Source: SAR116 cluster bacterium
Lineage (GTDB): Bacteria > Pseudomonadota > Alphaproteobacteria > Puniceispirillales > GCA-002684695
Direction of reading: 5' to 3'
Assembly (NCBI GenBank): GCA_002684695.1
Contig: NYVQ01000013.1
Location: 6,104-26,051, forward strand
DNA: 19,948 nt
The translations under genes were made by a program, and so were the position numbers. Under the pieces are notes generated by a model. That model searched no databases and was not told the DNA's origin. It saw only the letters and a program-made list of their open reading frames with translations. Of the stretch, positions 12,738 to 19,948 are shown one piece after another (position 1 is the first letter of the stretch; every line of letters begins with the position of its first letter).

Positions 12738-13418
12738 TTGAGAAATATAAATAGAGATATACAATTCAGTAAATTTGGAAAATTTGGAGGTGTTGAATGG
12801 GTAAAATCACAATCTTCTATAAATTATCAAAAATCCTTAGATTGGATGCTTTCCCACGTAAAAAAAATTCAAGCAGGTGATGCAAAAGAAATTGTATGGT
12901 TATTAGAACATGAAGATATATATACTGCAGGCACTTCAGCTAAAGATAAAGATTTTAAAGGATCAAAAAAAATAAAAGTTCTTCAAACAAATAGAGGAGG
13001 TCAATGGACATGGCATGGACCTGGTCAAAGAATTATATATTTTGTTCTAAATTTGAATAATAGAAAAACAGATGTAAGATGGTTTGTTAGTTCACTAGAA
13101 CAATTAATCATTAACACTCTTGATGAATTATCTATTAAATCAGAAAGAAGAAAAAATTATCCTGGGGTTTGGATAAAAAGGCAGAACAAGAAGAATGAAA
13201 CATTTGATAAAATTGGAGCTGTAGGTATAAGGATTAGCCGTTGGATAGCATACCATGGGATTTCTATAAACATAAATCCCGATATTTCAAAGTATGAGGG
13301 GATCATTCCTTGTGGAGTAACTGAAGGAGGTGTAACATCTTTAGCTGATTTAGGGGTAAAAATATCAATGGATGATTTTGATAGTATTATTGCATCAAAA
13401 TTTGAAGAGCTATTTTAG
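12738..13418 (+). CDS. lipB: Octanoyl-[acyl-carrier-protein]:protein N-octanoyltransferase
   Basis: A 226-residue LipB, which moves the octanoyl group from octanoyl-ACP to lipoyl domains (2-oxoacid dehydrogenases, glycine cleavage H protein); LipA then inserts sulfur. Hallmarks: WLLEHEDIYTAGTSA, the RGGQWTWHGPGQ block (86-97), the catalytic lysine K158 in DKIGAVGIRI and catalytic C192 in IIPCGV, and NINPDISKYEGIIPCG in between. Trp in GGQWTWHG and the ISRWIAYHG phrase are typical of alphaproteobacterial LipB. Full length. The start is TTG, since no in-frame ATG precedes the conserved core; ATTAGAGAA upstream is a weak site. The 3' end overlaps the convergent HEPN-like gene by 9 bases. No lipA is nearby. 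Confidence 0.96.
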   Translation: MRNINRDIQFSKFGKFGGVEWVKSQSSINYQKSLDWMLSHVKKIQAGDAKEIVWLLEHEDIYTAGTSAKDKDFKGSKKIKVLQTNRGGQWTWHGPGQRIIYFVLNLNNRKTDVRWFVSSLEQLIINTLDELSIKSERRKNYPGVWIKRQNKKNETFDKIGAVGIRISRWIAYHGISININPDISKYEGIIPCGVTEGGVTSLADLGVKISMDDFDSIIASKFEELF

Positions 13419-13796
13419 AATAAAATATAACAAATCAGATAAAATCTTGATACTTTTATTAGCGTCTAATGAGAGGATATTAATATCAGTTTTATTCCCA
13501 AGTAGCCCATCAGTTGCACCTTCATGATGAATTATTTGGTTTCTTCGATGCCTGAGCCAGATCGCATCGCGAGACGAAAAAACTTTATTAATTTCAATTC
13601 CATTCAAATTTTTAATTACTTCTGAATTTTCATTTTTGATAACATCAAAAAGTGTGGCAGATAGTATAATGATGGTAAGGTAACTTTCATTTTTTATGGA
13701 GTTCAATAATTCTTTTAAAATTCGACTTGCATGAGGGCCTAATTTTTTAATTAAATCAAAATAATATTTTTCAATATTTGAATATTTGCTTTGCAT
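13410..13796 (-). CDS. HEPN-like conserved hypothetical protein
   Basis: A 128-residue, all-helical protein. Near residues 76-93 stands RDAIWLRHRRNQIIHHEG, containing R85-N86-x3-H90, which fits the R-x4-6-H catalytic motif of HEPN-domain ribonucleases, with a polar residue after Arg as usual. Helices SRILKELLNSIKNESYLTIIILSATLFDVIKN and SIKILSDLLYFIL would complete a HEPN-like bundle. I recall similar proteins beside ATP12 in alphaproteobacteria, so it may be a housekeeping protein rather than a toxin; no antitoxin partner is present. Its ATG follows the ATP12 stop with no gap (TAAATG), so the two are translated together. RNase activity is inference from the motif. Confidence 0.7.
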   Translation of the reverse strand: MQSKYSNIEKYYFDLIKKLGPHASRILKELLNSIKNESYLTIIILSATLFDVIKNENSEVIKNLNGIEINKVFSSRDAIWLRHRRNQIIHHEGATDGLLGNKTDINILSLDANKSIKILSDLLYFILK

Positions 13797-14510
13797 TTAT
13801 TTTACAACTTTTGACAGAATGCTTATATATTTTGATGCTTCGAAAATTTCTTTTTTTATATTATTCCTTCTTTCGATAGAAAGTTCATCATCTCCCCATT
13901 TTTTCAATTGGTATAACTCTTCAAGAAATGCAAGTTCATATAGTTTTTGTGGCTTTATATTTTCAAAATAAAAATTTACACTAAGAATAAATGACCCTGA
14001 AATACTTATTAAATGAGATAAGCCTGATAATGTGAAATGATCTAATTTTTTTATAAATTCAACACATTTTTTTAATTCATCTTTATTCTGATTTATAGGA
14101 TTTAAATCATAGTTAATAGTAAACGTACATTTAAATTTATTTTCTGCCCAACGAACAATAGGATCCCACTCTTTTTCTTGAATTTTCAAAAGTTCTTTAT
14201 CATTTCCTGCCCTATAAAAAACCAAATCCATGTTGAGTATGTTCTCTAAATTATTATAAATACCTTCAAATTTATTAAGAACTCTATCTATTGCTGTTAC
14301 TGCATATGAATAAAAAGGCATTGATGATGGAACTATATCTTGTTTTATATTTTGCCATTCATTAAAAACTTTTTTACTAAGATCAAAAGGAAGGTTTAAT
14401 TTATTACCTTCAGGAGATAATAACTCTTTATTGTCTAGTAGAATTACACCTAATGACTTCTCTTTTTTTAATGAAACACTTTTCCAAAATTTTTTTGATT
14501 TTATATTCAT
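13797..14510 (-). CDS. ATP12-family F1-ATPase assembly chaperone
   Basis: A 237-residue ATP12-family chaperone, in mitochondria needed to fold the F1 alpha subunit before it joins beta; the bacterial role is taken to be similar. Visible family blocks: FWKSVSLKKEKSLGVILLDNKELLSPEGNKLNLPFDLSKKVFNEW (N-terminal beta domain), SMPFYSYAVTAID, LVFYRAGNDKELLKIQEKEWDPIVRWAENKF (the ...R......L...Q...WDP...W motif) and the C-terminal helical part LSGLSHLISISGSFILSVNF. The position after the HAD gene is characteristic of alphaproteobacteria. The start follows the HAD stop by one base; the next gene starts right at its stop. Full length. Confidence 0.93.
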   Translation of the reverse strand: MNIKSKKFWKSVSLKKEKSLGVILLDNKELLSPEGNKLNLPFDLSKKVFNEWQNIKQDIVPSSMPFYSYAVTAIDRVLNKFEGIYNNLENILNMDLVFYRAGNDKELLKIQEKEWDPIVRWAENKFKCTFTINYDLNPINQNKDELKKCVEFIKKLDHFTLSGLSHLISISGSFILSVNFYFENIKPQKLYELAFLEELYQLKKWGDDELSIERRNNIKKEIFEASKYISILSKVVK

Positions 14511-14511
14511 A

Positions 14512-15186
14512 TTAATTTGGAAATATCTTTTTTATAAAATCATATAATTCAGTATATGAGTTAACAACACACAAAGCCCCATTATCTAATAAAGTTTCTT
14601 TGCTATTAAACCCCCAACTTACACCAATAAATTTTATTTCACAGTTCTTTGACATTAATGCATCACTTATCGTATCACCAATCATTACTGAATTTGATCT
14701 TAAAACTTTTGCCTCTGAAATAGATATTAAACCCATTTCAGGATCTGGTTTAGGTTTTGTATCTTGGATTGTTTTAATTGTTGTGAAGCAGTCAATTAAA
14801 TTATGCCTCTTTAAACCTTCCAAGAGACCTGATCGACTTTTATTTGTCGCAATTCCCAAAATATATCCGTCTAAATGCAGTTTTTTTATAGTTCTAAATG
14901 CATCAGGATACAAATAGTCATTTATTTGATTATTCTCGGAAGCTTTAAAATACCATTCTCTATAAGTCTGTAAAAGCTCAGAATGAATTCTGGGGTTAGT
15001 ATTCTTTGTTAAATCAGCAAATACTGGTATAAGAGGTTTTCCTATATTAGATCTGAGAATATTATCAGATGGTAATTCATAACCATGAAAATTAAGTGCG
15101 TATTTAATGCCATTAAGTATTGCAGTTTCTGAATTTACAATTGTTCCATCATAGTCAAATAAAATAAATTTAGAATTAGAAACCAT
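14512..15186 (-). CDS. HAD-family phosphatase (phosphoglycolate phosphatase-like)
   Basis: A 224-residue HAD superfamily hydrolase. Motif I is FDYDGTIVNS with the nucleophile D11 and acid/base D13; a helical cap follows (GIKYALNFHGYELP...); motif II is GIATNKS, motif III the lysine in TKPKPDPEM, motif IV VMIGDTISDALMSKN, and the closing GVSWGFNS is typical of Gph-like enzymes. Expected reaction: dephosphorylation of a small phosphate ester such as 2-phosphoglycolate; exact substrate uncertain. In alphaproteobacteria this gene usually follows rluC, as here, where its start overlaps the rluC end by 11 bases. It is one base from ATP12, so the whole group is one transcript. Confidence 0.92.
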   Translation of the reverse strand: MVSNSKFILFDYDGTIVNSETAILNGIKYALNFHGYELPSDNILRSNIGKPLIPVFADLTKNTNPRIHSELLQTYREWYFKASENNQINDYLYPDAFRTIKKLHLDGYILGIATNKSRSGLLEGLKRHNLIDCFTTIKTIQDTKPKPDPEMGLISISEAKVLRSNSVMIGDTISDALMSKNCEIKFIGVSWGFNSKETLLDNGALCVVNSYTELYDFIKKIFPN

Positions 15187-16207
15187 TTTCTATATACCTA
15201 TTTACTACATGCAGAAATTTATCAAGTTTTAGCAACTTTAAACAATCAGAAAAATCGCTATTTAACCTTGCATTAATAATATTATTTTTAATTTTTTTGT
15301 AAGGAAAAGACATTTGCAAACAATGCAATTTAAGTGAAGATATTTTATTTATATTTTTTTCAATTTTAAAGTTACCTCCGTACTTTCCATCACCTAGAAT
15401 TGGATTTCCTAAGTGTGAAAGGTGAACTCTAATTTGGTGAGTACGTCCTGTTTTGGGGAATAGTAATACTAAAGAGTAGTTTTCCGATGATCCCAGTACT
15501 TTATAGTTAGTTATAGATTTTAGGCCATTGATTTCATCAACTACAACTTTCTCACTTTTATCAGACCTTTCTTTAATAATAGGAATATCTATAGTCCCTT
15601 CATGATTTTGAAAAATCCCACAAACAATAGCAATATACACTTTCCTGATAGTATTATGTTTAAAGTATTCAGATATCTCCTTTGCAAAATTTTTATTTTT
15701 TGCAATCAGAAAAACACCTGTCGTATCACGATCAAGTCTATGAACTAAATAATGTTTTTCTATATTACTAAAAGCATATTCAATTAGACCATCAATATGT
15801 CTTTTTAATTTACTACCACCTTGAACGGCTATACCACTAGGCTTATTGAGAGCAATAAAATCATTCTCCTCTTTTATTAAACTTGATTTTAACAATTTGA
15901 TATCATTCTTTAGAGGAATAAATTGGGTTTTAACTTTCTGATCAAATTTTTGATCCTTTAACTTGGGAGGAACAGATACTTGCTCCCCAAAATTTAACCT
16001 ATTACTTGGTTTTGATTTTTTTTGATTAACTCTTATACTACCAGAGCCTATTAACCTTTCTAGATGAGATTGTTGAATACCAGTAATCTTTAATTTTAAA
16101 AACTTATCTAATCTCATACCTTCGTAATTATTATTTACTTTAAAAATATAAGGCGAGTTAGGCAATATTGTATTATCCTGTTTTTTCAATTTACACCCAA
16201 TATCCAA
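15176..16207 (-). CDS. rluC: Ribosomal large subunit pseudouridine synthase RluC-type
   Basis: A 343-residue RluA-family pseudouridine synthase; RluC makes pseudouridines in 23S rRNA (positions 955, 2504 and 2580 in E. coli). An S4 RNA-binding domain at about residues 30-80 (MRLDKFLKLK.....RLIGSGSIRVNQKKSKPSNRLNFGEQV) precedes the catalytic domain, with IALNKPSGIAVQGG, the active-site motif HRLDRDTTG (catalytic D159) and LLFPKTGRTHQIRVHLSHLGNPILGDGKYGG. The frame starts with TTG at 16207, overlapping the preceding gene by 22 bases; a TTG at 16189 overlaps its stop as TTGA and is an equally good candidate. The S4 start is unaffected. RluC rather than RluD is inferred from gene order. Confidence 0.9.
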   Translation of the reverse strand: MDIGCKLKKQDNTILPNSPYIFKVNNNYEGMRLDKFLKLKITGIQQSHLERLIGSGSIRVNQKKSKPSNRLNFGEQVSVPPKLKDQKFDQKVKTQFIPLKNDIKLLKSSLIKEENDFIALNKPSGIAVQGGSKLKRHIDGLIEYAFSNIEKHYLVHRLDRDTTGVFLIAKNKNFAKEISEYFKHNTIRKVYIAIVCGIFQNHEGTIDIPIIKERSDKSEKVVVDEINGLKSITNYKVLGSSENYSLVLLFPKTGRTHQIRVHLSHLGNPILGDGKYGGNFKIEKNINKISSLKLHCLQMSFPYKKIKNNIINARLNSDFSDCLKLLKLDKFLHVVNRYIENGF

Positions 16208-17088
16208 CCTTCTAATTTGCTGGCATTAATTATTTCATTTGAATTAAATGGATAAGTTAAACCTGTTTGTCTATCCACAAAATATTTTAATGCTGCACAC
16301 GAAACTATTGCATCCATATCATCATTATCATTTCTACCAAGAATAAGATTAGATTGAAAATTATGATTATAAAACTTTAAAGTTTGCGACAGTAATTCTG
16401 ACTCTCTACCTTTTTTGCTCATAGAATTTTGTCCAGCGTAGTGAAAGTAAAAACTAGGGAATATTTCTGCTATTACTATATTAGATAATTTTAAATTTTC
16501 TAATTGATCAAATGGCCAAATATGACATTTTTCTTTAAGGTTTTTTTTAATTTGATTGATAAATCTCATCCCTGCTAATGTGCCTGTACCAACGCCAGCT
16601 GGTCCAACACAATTAAACGTTGGAGATGGACTTCTAACTTTTTTTGCAATTAATTCTGTCAGCCTTCTTCTAGATTTAAAAAACTTTCCTTTTTTTACTG
16701 GTGAATTGTAATAATCACCATAGGTTTCATCATTCCAAATACCTCCACCGTAAAAATCTTCATATTCTTGATTTATATTTTCAATTAGGGCCCATAATGT
16801 TTTAGCAGTTTTTGGTGAACCTTTATTTAAATTAGGAAAAAAACTATTTAAATCTAAATATGGATATGAAAAAGCAAAATCTATTCCTACAAAAACTTTT
16901 TTTTGAGATGATAAATTTATTAAATATTCAAAAACCTCTTGTCTACTCCAAAAGTTATTTTTAGGATCAATAATTTTTATAGTATTTGAATTTCTAGAAG
17001 ACATAGCAACTGATATGCCTCTATGACTAGAACCTTTTGCACCACTCCAATCAATACCTATAAAAAAGTCAAAATATTTTTTAATCAT
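16186..17088 (-). CDS. RNase H-like (DUF429-type) conserved hypothetical protein
   Basis: A 300-residue soluble protein with an RNase H/actin-like ribonuclease fold signature: FFIGIDWSGAKG at the N-terminus (first acidic strand), KVFVGIDFAFSYPYLDL (second), VIAEIFPSFYFHYAGQ, and near the end NDNDDMDAIVSCAALKYF, where clustered acids could bind metal. This is the pattern of DUF429-like proteins; nuclease activity is not shown. It also holds ARG/TYR-rich YEDFYGGGIWNDETYGDYY and CVGPAGVGTGTLAG. The frame is open 8 codons further up, but the ATG at 17088 overlaps the rarA stop as ATGA, the classic coupling arrangement, and is preferred. In many alphaproteobacteria I would expect crcB between rarA and rluC. 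Confidence 0.75.
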   Translation of the reverse strand: MIKKYFDFFIGIDWSGAKGSSHRGISVAMSSRNSNTIKIIDPKNNFWSRQEVFEYLINLSSQKKVFVGIDFAFSYPYLDLNSFFPNLNKGSPKTAKTLWALIENINQEYEDFYGGGIWNDETYGDYYNSPVKKGKFFKSRRRLTELIAKKVRSPSPTFNCVGPAGVGTGTLAGMRFINQIKKNLKEKCHIWPFDQLENLKLSNIVIAEIFPSFYFHYAGQNSMSKKGRESELLSQTLKFYNHNFQSNLILGRNDNDDMDAIVSCAALKYFVDRQTGLTYPFNSNEIINASKLEGWILGVN

Positions 17089-18356
17089 TGATTTCTTAGT
17101 TTGTTCCACCAATCAAGTCTTTTTTTAATTTCTCTTTCGTAACCCCTTTCAACAGGCTTGAAAAAAGTTTGTCTCTCAACTTTTTCAGGGAAACAATTTT
17201 GTCCTGAAAACCCTTGGTCTACATCATGATCATAAACGTATCCTTTTCCAAAACCTTCATCTTTCATGAGTTTTGTTGGCGCATTTAGTATTGATAAAGG
17301 TGGTGAGTTATATGGATTTTTTCCAGTGAACTCTATAGTCTTATTCCATGCTTTATAAACACTATTAGATTTTGGGCATGTCGATAAATAAATTACTAAT
17401 TGTGCAATTGATAATTCTCCTTCCGGTGAACCAAGACGCTCATAAGACTGCCAGCATGATATGCTAGCTTGGATAGCATTTGGTTCAGCAAGTCCAATAT
17501 CTTCACTAGCAAACCTTAATAATCTTCTTAAAATGTAATTTGGATCTTCACCACTTATAATCATTCTTGCAAGCCAATAAAGTGAAGCATCAGTATCAGA
17601 CGCTCGTAAAGACTTATGAAGTGCTGAAATTAAATTAAAATGTTGGTCGTTATTTTTATCATAATCAAGTGCTTTTGAACTGAAAAAAATTTTTAAATCT
17701 TTAGGGTCTAACCTTTTATGATCAGATCCTAAGGATGCAAGTTCCTCAATAACATTCAATAGATATCTAGCATCTCCATCAACCATACTTAAAAGTATTT
17801 CATTTGATGCTTTAGTTAGAGGTAGCTCAAAACCATAATGTTTTTCAGCTTTGATTTTAAGGGAATTTAAGTACTCAGTATCCAATTTATCCAATTTAAT
17901 TACCTGACACCTAGATAATAGCGCAGATATTATTGAAAAGGACGGATTTTCAGTGGTTGCTCCAATCAAACTAATAATTCCTTTTTCTATATATGGTAAA
18001 AAACTATCCTGTTGCCCCTTATTAAACCTATGTATTTCGTCAACAAATAATATTGTTTGCTTTCCTTGGGCAAAATTATTTTCACCTTTCTGGAAAATTT
18101 CTCGCACATCCTTAATACCACTTAATACTGCAGATATTTCAAATGTATCAATATTTAATTGTCCTGAAATTACTTTAGCAATTGTAGTTTTTCCACACCC
18201 TGGTGGCCCCCATAATATGAAAGAAGATAAAGGAATATTTTTAATTATTCTGGTTAATTTACCTTCACTAGATAGAAGGCTATCGTGCCCTATGACACCA
18301 TTAATTGAACTGGGTCTTAGTTTTTCAGGTAATGGTATTAAATTATTTGACATCAA
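17085..18356 (-). CDS. rarA: Replication-associated recombination protein A (AAA+ ATPase)
   Basis: A 423-residue RarA/MgsA (yeast Mgs1, human WRNIP1 family), a clamp-loader-like AAA+ ATPase acting at stalled or gapped replication forks. PLPEKLRPSSINGVIGH opens the protein. Walker A is GPPGCGKTT (residues 50-58), Walker B ILFVDEIHRFNKGQQD (D106 E107), sensor 1 IGATTENPSF, and the arginine-bearing SALLSRCQVIKL follows. The C-terminal tetramerisation part has SLRASDTDASLYWLARMIISGEDP, RRLLRFASEDIGLA and NAPTKLMKDEGFGKGYVYDHD. Full length. It begins 51 bases after rplQ, with no visible terminator, and overlaps the next gene by 4 bases, so it may be co-expressed with ribosomal genes. MM at the start leaves one codon of doubt. 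Confidence 0.96.
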   Translation of the reverse strand: MMSNNLIPLPEKLRPSSINGVIGHDSLLSSEGKLTRIIKNIPLSSFILWGPPGCGKTTIAKVISGQLNIDTFEISAVLSGIKDVREIFQKGENNFAQGKQTILFVDEIHRFNKGQQDSFLPYIEKGIISLIGATTENPSFSIISALLSRCQVIKLDKLDTEYLNSLKIKAEKHYGFELPLTKASNEILLSMVDGDARYLLNVIEELASLGSDHKRLDPKDLKIFFSSKALDYDKNNDQHFNLISALHKSLRASDTDASLYWLARMIISGEDPNYILRRLLRFASEDIGLAEPNAIQASISCWQSYERLGSPEGELSIAQLVIYLSTCPKSNSVYKAWNKTIEFTGKNPYNSPPLSILNAPTKLMKDEGFGKGYVYDHDVDQGFSGQNCFPEKVERQTFFKPVERGYEREIKKRLDWWNKLRNQ

Positions 18357-18407
18357 ATTAATGATGCCCTAGATGAAAAAACTTGTATAGTATGAAATTT
18401 ATCTATT

Positions 18408-18833
18408 TCAAGCAGCAGATTCCTCAGCTTCAACTTGCTTAGGCTCGTTTAATTCACCAAAACCCTTCGCGTTTTCATCTCTATCAACTAATTCAATTAC
18501 TGCCATAGGTGCTGAATCACCATAACGAAATCCAGCTTTTAAAACTCGTGAATAACCACCATTTCTATCTTTATATCTCGTAGCTAAGGCATCAAATAAT
18601 TTTGAAACCATATCTTTATCTCTAATTTTAGAGAAAGCTAATCTTCTTGCATGCAAACTACCTTTTTTCCCTAAAGTTATAAGTTTTTCAATAACTCTCC
18701 TAAGTTCTTTTGCTTTAGGCAAAGTTGTTACAATTTGCTCGTGCTTAATGAGTGCTTGAGACATATTCTTAAATAAAGATTTTCTATGAGAAGAAGTTCT
18801 ATTTAATTTTCTTCCAGTTTGACGGTGACGCAT
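18408..18833 (-). CDS. rplQ: 50S ribosomal protein L17
   Basis: A 141-residue bL17, placed at the exit-tunnel side of the 50S subunit. The N-terminus MRHRQTGRKLNRTSSHRKSLFKNMSQALIKHEQIVTTLPKAKELR is strongly conserved, followed by EKLITLGKKGSLHARRLAFSKIRDKDMVSKLF and YSRVLKAGFRYGDSAPMAVIELVDR. The tail after residue 120 (ENAKGFGELNEPKQVEAEESAA) is a low-complexity extension as in other alphaproteobacteria. It follows rpoA by 27 bases, the standard S13-S11-alpha-L17 order, and has a GAGGAAA site before the ATG. It is directly followed by rarA. Confidence 0.98.
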   Translation of the reverse strand: MRHRQTGRKLNRTSSHRKSLFKNMSQALIKHEQIVTTLPKAKELRRVIEKLITLGKKGSLHARRLAFSKIRDKDMVSKLFDALATRYKDRNGGYSRVLKAGFRYGDSAPMAVIELVDRDENAKGFGELNEPKQVEAEESAA

Positions 18834-18860
18834 TTTATTTCCTCAAATTCAAATTATAGT

Positions 18861-19877
18861 TTAGTATGGATCTTCATGTTTTTTTGCAAGTTCTTCAATG
18901 TTTTCAGGAGGCCAACCTTCAACATCCATTCCTAATTCTAAAGACATAATTTTAAGAACTTCCTTTATCTCATTTAAAGATTTACGTCCAAAGTTTGGTG
19001 TTCTCAACATTTCTGGTTCTGTTTTCTGAACTAAATCGCCTATATATACGATATTATCGTTTTTAAGGCAATTTGCTGATCGAACACTTAACTCAAGCTC
19101 ATCAACTTTTTTGAGAAGACTTCTATTAAATGGAAGAATACTTTCTGCATCTTCCTCAATTTCTGGCTCAGGCTCATCAAAATTTATAAAAGGTTTTAAC
19201 TGTTCAGTTAATATTCTTGCACCAAAAGCTATTGCATCCTCAGGTGACAAGGTACCATTCGTTTCAATATCAAATAGAAGTTTATCATAATCAGTCTGTT
19301 GACCAACTCTTGTATTATCAACTCTATAAGCAACTTTAACAATTGGACTAAAAAGAGCATCAATTGGTATTAAACCAATTGGTAATTCTTCTGAATTATT
19401 TGAATTTGCTGGAACATATCCTTTTCCATTTTCAACAACAAATTCAACATCAAGGGTTGCGCCTTTATCTAGAGTGCAAATATGATGATCTGGATTCATT
19501 ATTTCAATACCAGAAGTTAGTTCAATCATTTCAGCTGTAACATTTGAGGGGCCTTTAACATTCAGTCTTAATCTTTTTGGGCCCTCAACCTCCATTTTTA
19601 ATATAATACCTTTAACATTTAGAACTATATCAGTAACATCTTCAATTACTCCAGGTATTGTAGAAAACTCATGTAGCACACCTTGAACTTGCATCCCAGT
19701 TATTGCAGTTCCTTGAAGTGATGACAAAAGAACTCTTCTTAGTGCGTTTCCAATGGTAACACCAAATCCTCTTTCCAATGGTTCGACATTAACTGTTGCT
19801 GAAAATGGGTTATTATTATTATTTTTAATTTCAATTATGTCTGTGTTTATTAGACTCTTCCAGTTTTTTTCAATCAC
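18861..19877 (-). CDS. rpoA: DNA-directed RNA polymerase subunit alpha
   Basis: A 338-residue alpha subunit. The N-terminal domain dimerises and seats beta and beta' (ATVNVEPLERGFGVTIGNALRRVLLSSLQGTAITGMQVQGVLHEFSTIPGVIEDV; then DALFSPIVKVAYRVDNTRVGQQTDYDKLLFDIETNGTLSPEDAIAFGARIL). An acidic linker (DEPEPEIEEDAES) leads to the C-terminal domain that contacts UP elements and activators, with SVRSANCLKNDNIVYIGDLVQKTEPEMLRTPNFGRKSLNEIKEVL holding the conserved helix-hairpin residues. Length and architecture are standard. It lies 44 bases after rpsK and before rplQ. AAAGGAAT precedes the ATG. Confidence 0.99.
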   Translation of the reverse strand: MIEKNWKSLINTDIIEIKNNNNNPFSATVNVEPLERGFGVTIGNALRRVLLSSLQGTAITGMQVQGVLHEFSTIPGVIEDVTDIVLNVKGIILKMEVEGPKRLRLNVKGPSNVTAEMIELTSGIEIMNPDHHICTLDKGATLDVEFVVENGKGYVPANSNNSEELPIGLIPIDALFSPIVKVAYRVDNTRVGQQTDYDKLLFDIETNGTLSPEDAIAFGARILTEQLKPFINFDEPEPEIEEDAESILPFNRSLLKKVDELELSVRSANCLKNDNIVYIGDLVQKTEPEMLRTPNFGRKSLNEIKEVLKIMSLELGMDVEGWPPENIEELAKKHEDPY

Positions 19878-19921
19878 TTTAAAAATTCCTTTGCAATAGT
19901 ATTATTTTAATTAATAAATTA

Positions 19922-19948
19922 TTATACTCTACGTCTTTTTGGAGGACG
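19922..19948 (-). CDS. rpsK: 30S ribosomal protein S11, C-terminal end (partial)
   Basis: The last 27 bases of the window read, on the minus strand, RPPKRRRV and a TAA stop. PPKRRRV is the conserved C-terminus of S11, and S11 directly precedes rpoA in bacteria. The rest lies beyond the window edge. Confidence 0.9.
   Translation of the reverse strand, partial: RPPKRRRV

Noticed and set aside
17953..18372. 139-codon frame antisense to rarA
   Set aside because: Opposite a highly conserved AAA+ domain; no protein-like motif.
1..19948. CRISPR array, insertion sequence, phage genes or toxin-antitoxin pair
   Set aside because: No regularly spaced direct repeats, transposase, integrase or phage structural motifs; the HEPN-like protein has no antitoxin-like partner.

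Overview
The window is very AT-rich and gene-dense, with short intergenic spaces and several TTG starts. It comes from a bacterium, most likely an alphaproteobacterium of the streamlined marine kind (Pelagibacterales/SAR11 or a look-alike such as HIMB59). The evidence is the order rpsK-rpoA-rplQ-rarA-(RNase H-like)-rluC-HAD-ATP12 on the minus strand, the presence of an ATP12 chaperone (a family of alphaproteobacteria and mitochondria), a LipB of alphaproteobacterial type, and small proteins (Surface-adhesin-E-like, 'MYARI' ferredoxin-fold proteins) that I associate with SAR11-type genomes. The taxonomic call is inference.

Layout. Positions 12.6-19.9 kb are conserved housekeeping: the end of rpsK, rpoA, rplQ, rarA, an RNase H-like gene, rluC, a HAD phosphatase, ATP12 and a HEPN-like gene read leftwards with tiny gaps or overlaps. 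lipB reads rightwards and overlaps the last of these tail to tail. tRNA-Leu(GAG), with encoded CCA and a clear sigma70 promoter, closes the block. Positions 1-12.5 kb are an accessory-like stretch of small, often divergent or convergent genes: a copper chaperone, two EamA transporters, a one-domain methylguanine methyltransferase, a SAM methyltransferase, a HugZ-type flavin/heme-fold protein, a cold shock protein, an AhpD-like protein, a GYD protein, an Asp/Asn-hydroxylase-like oxygenase, a glutathione transferase, a Surface-adhesin-E-like protein and several small orphans.

The most unusual part is 9.0-11.6 kb. A leftward cluster (11551 to 10683) appears to hold a 48-aa lipoprotein, a 98-aa ferredoxin-fold protein with a paralogue 5 kb away, and two overlapping small zinc-ribbon genes that are related to each other. 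The second zinc-ribbon gene (59 aa) and the lipoprotein are short and easily missed. Just downstream, the 300-bp space 10383-10682 carries three short sequence blocks, each with a partner in a different intergenic space of this window: a palindrome-bearing block (36 of 38 bases shared with 9181-9222), a GTATTAT..AAGTG block (with 7367-7389) and a TTAAGTG..AGGTAG block (with 6302-6342). These look like regulatory or small-RNA elements that no gene call explains.

How the genes work together: the right part makes transcription, translation, lipoylation and F1-ATPase assembly components. The left part mostly suggests stress handling (alkylation repair, peroxide or electrophile defence, metal trafficking, cold response) and small-molecule export, but no complete pathway is visible there.
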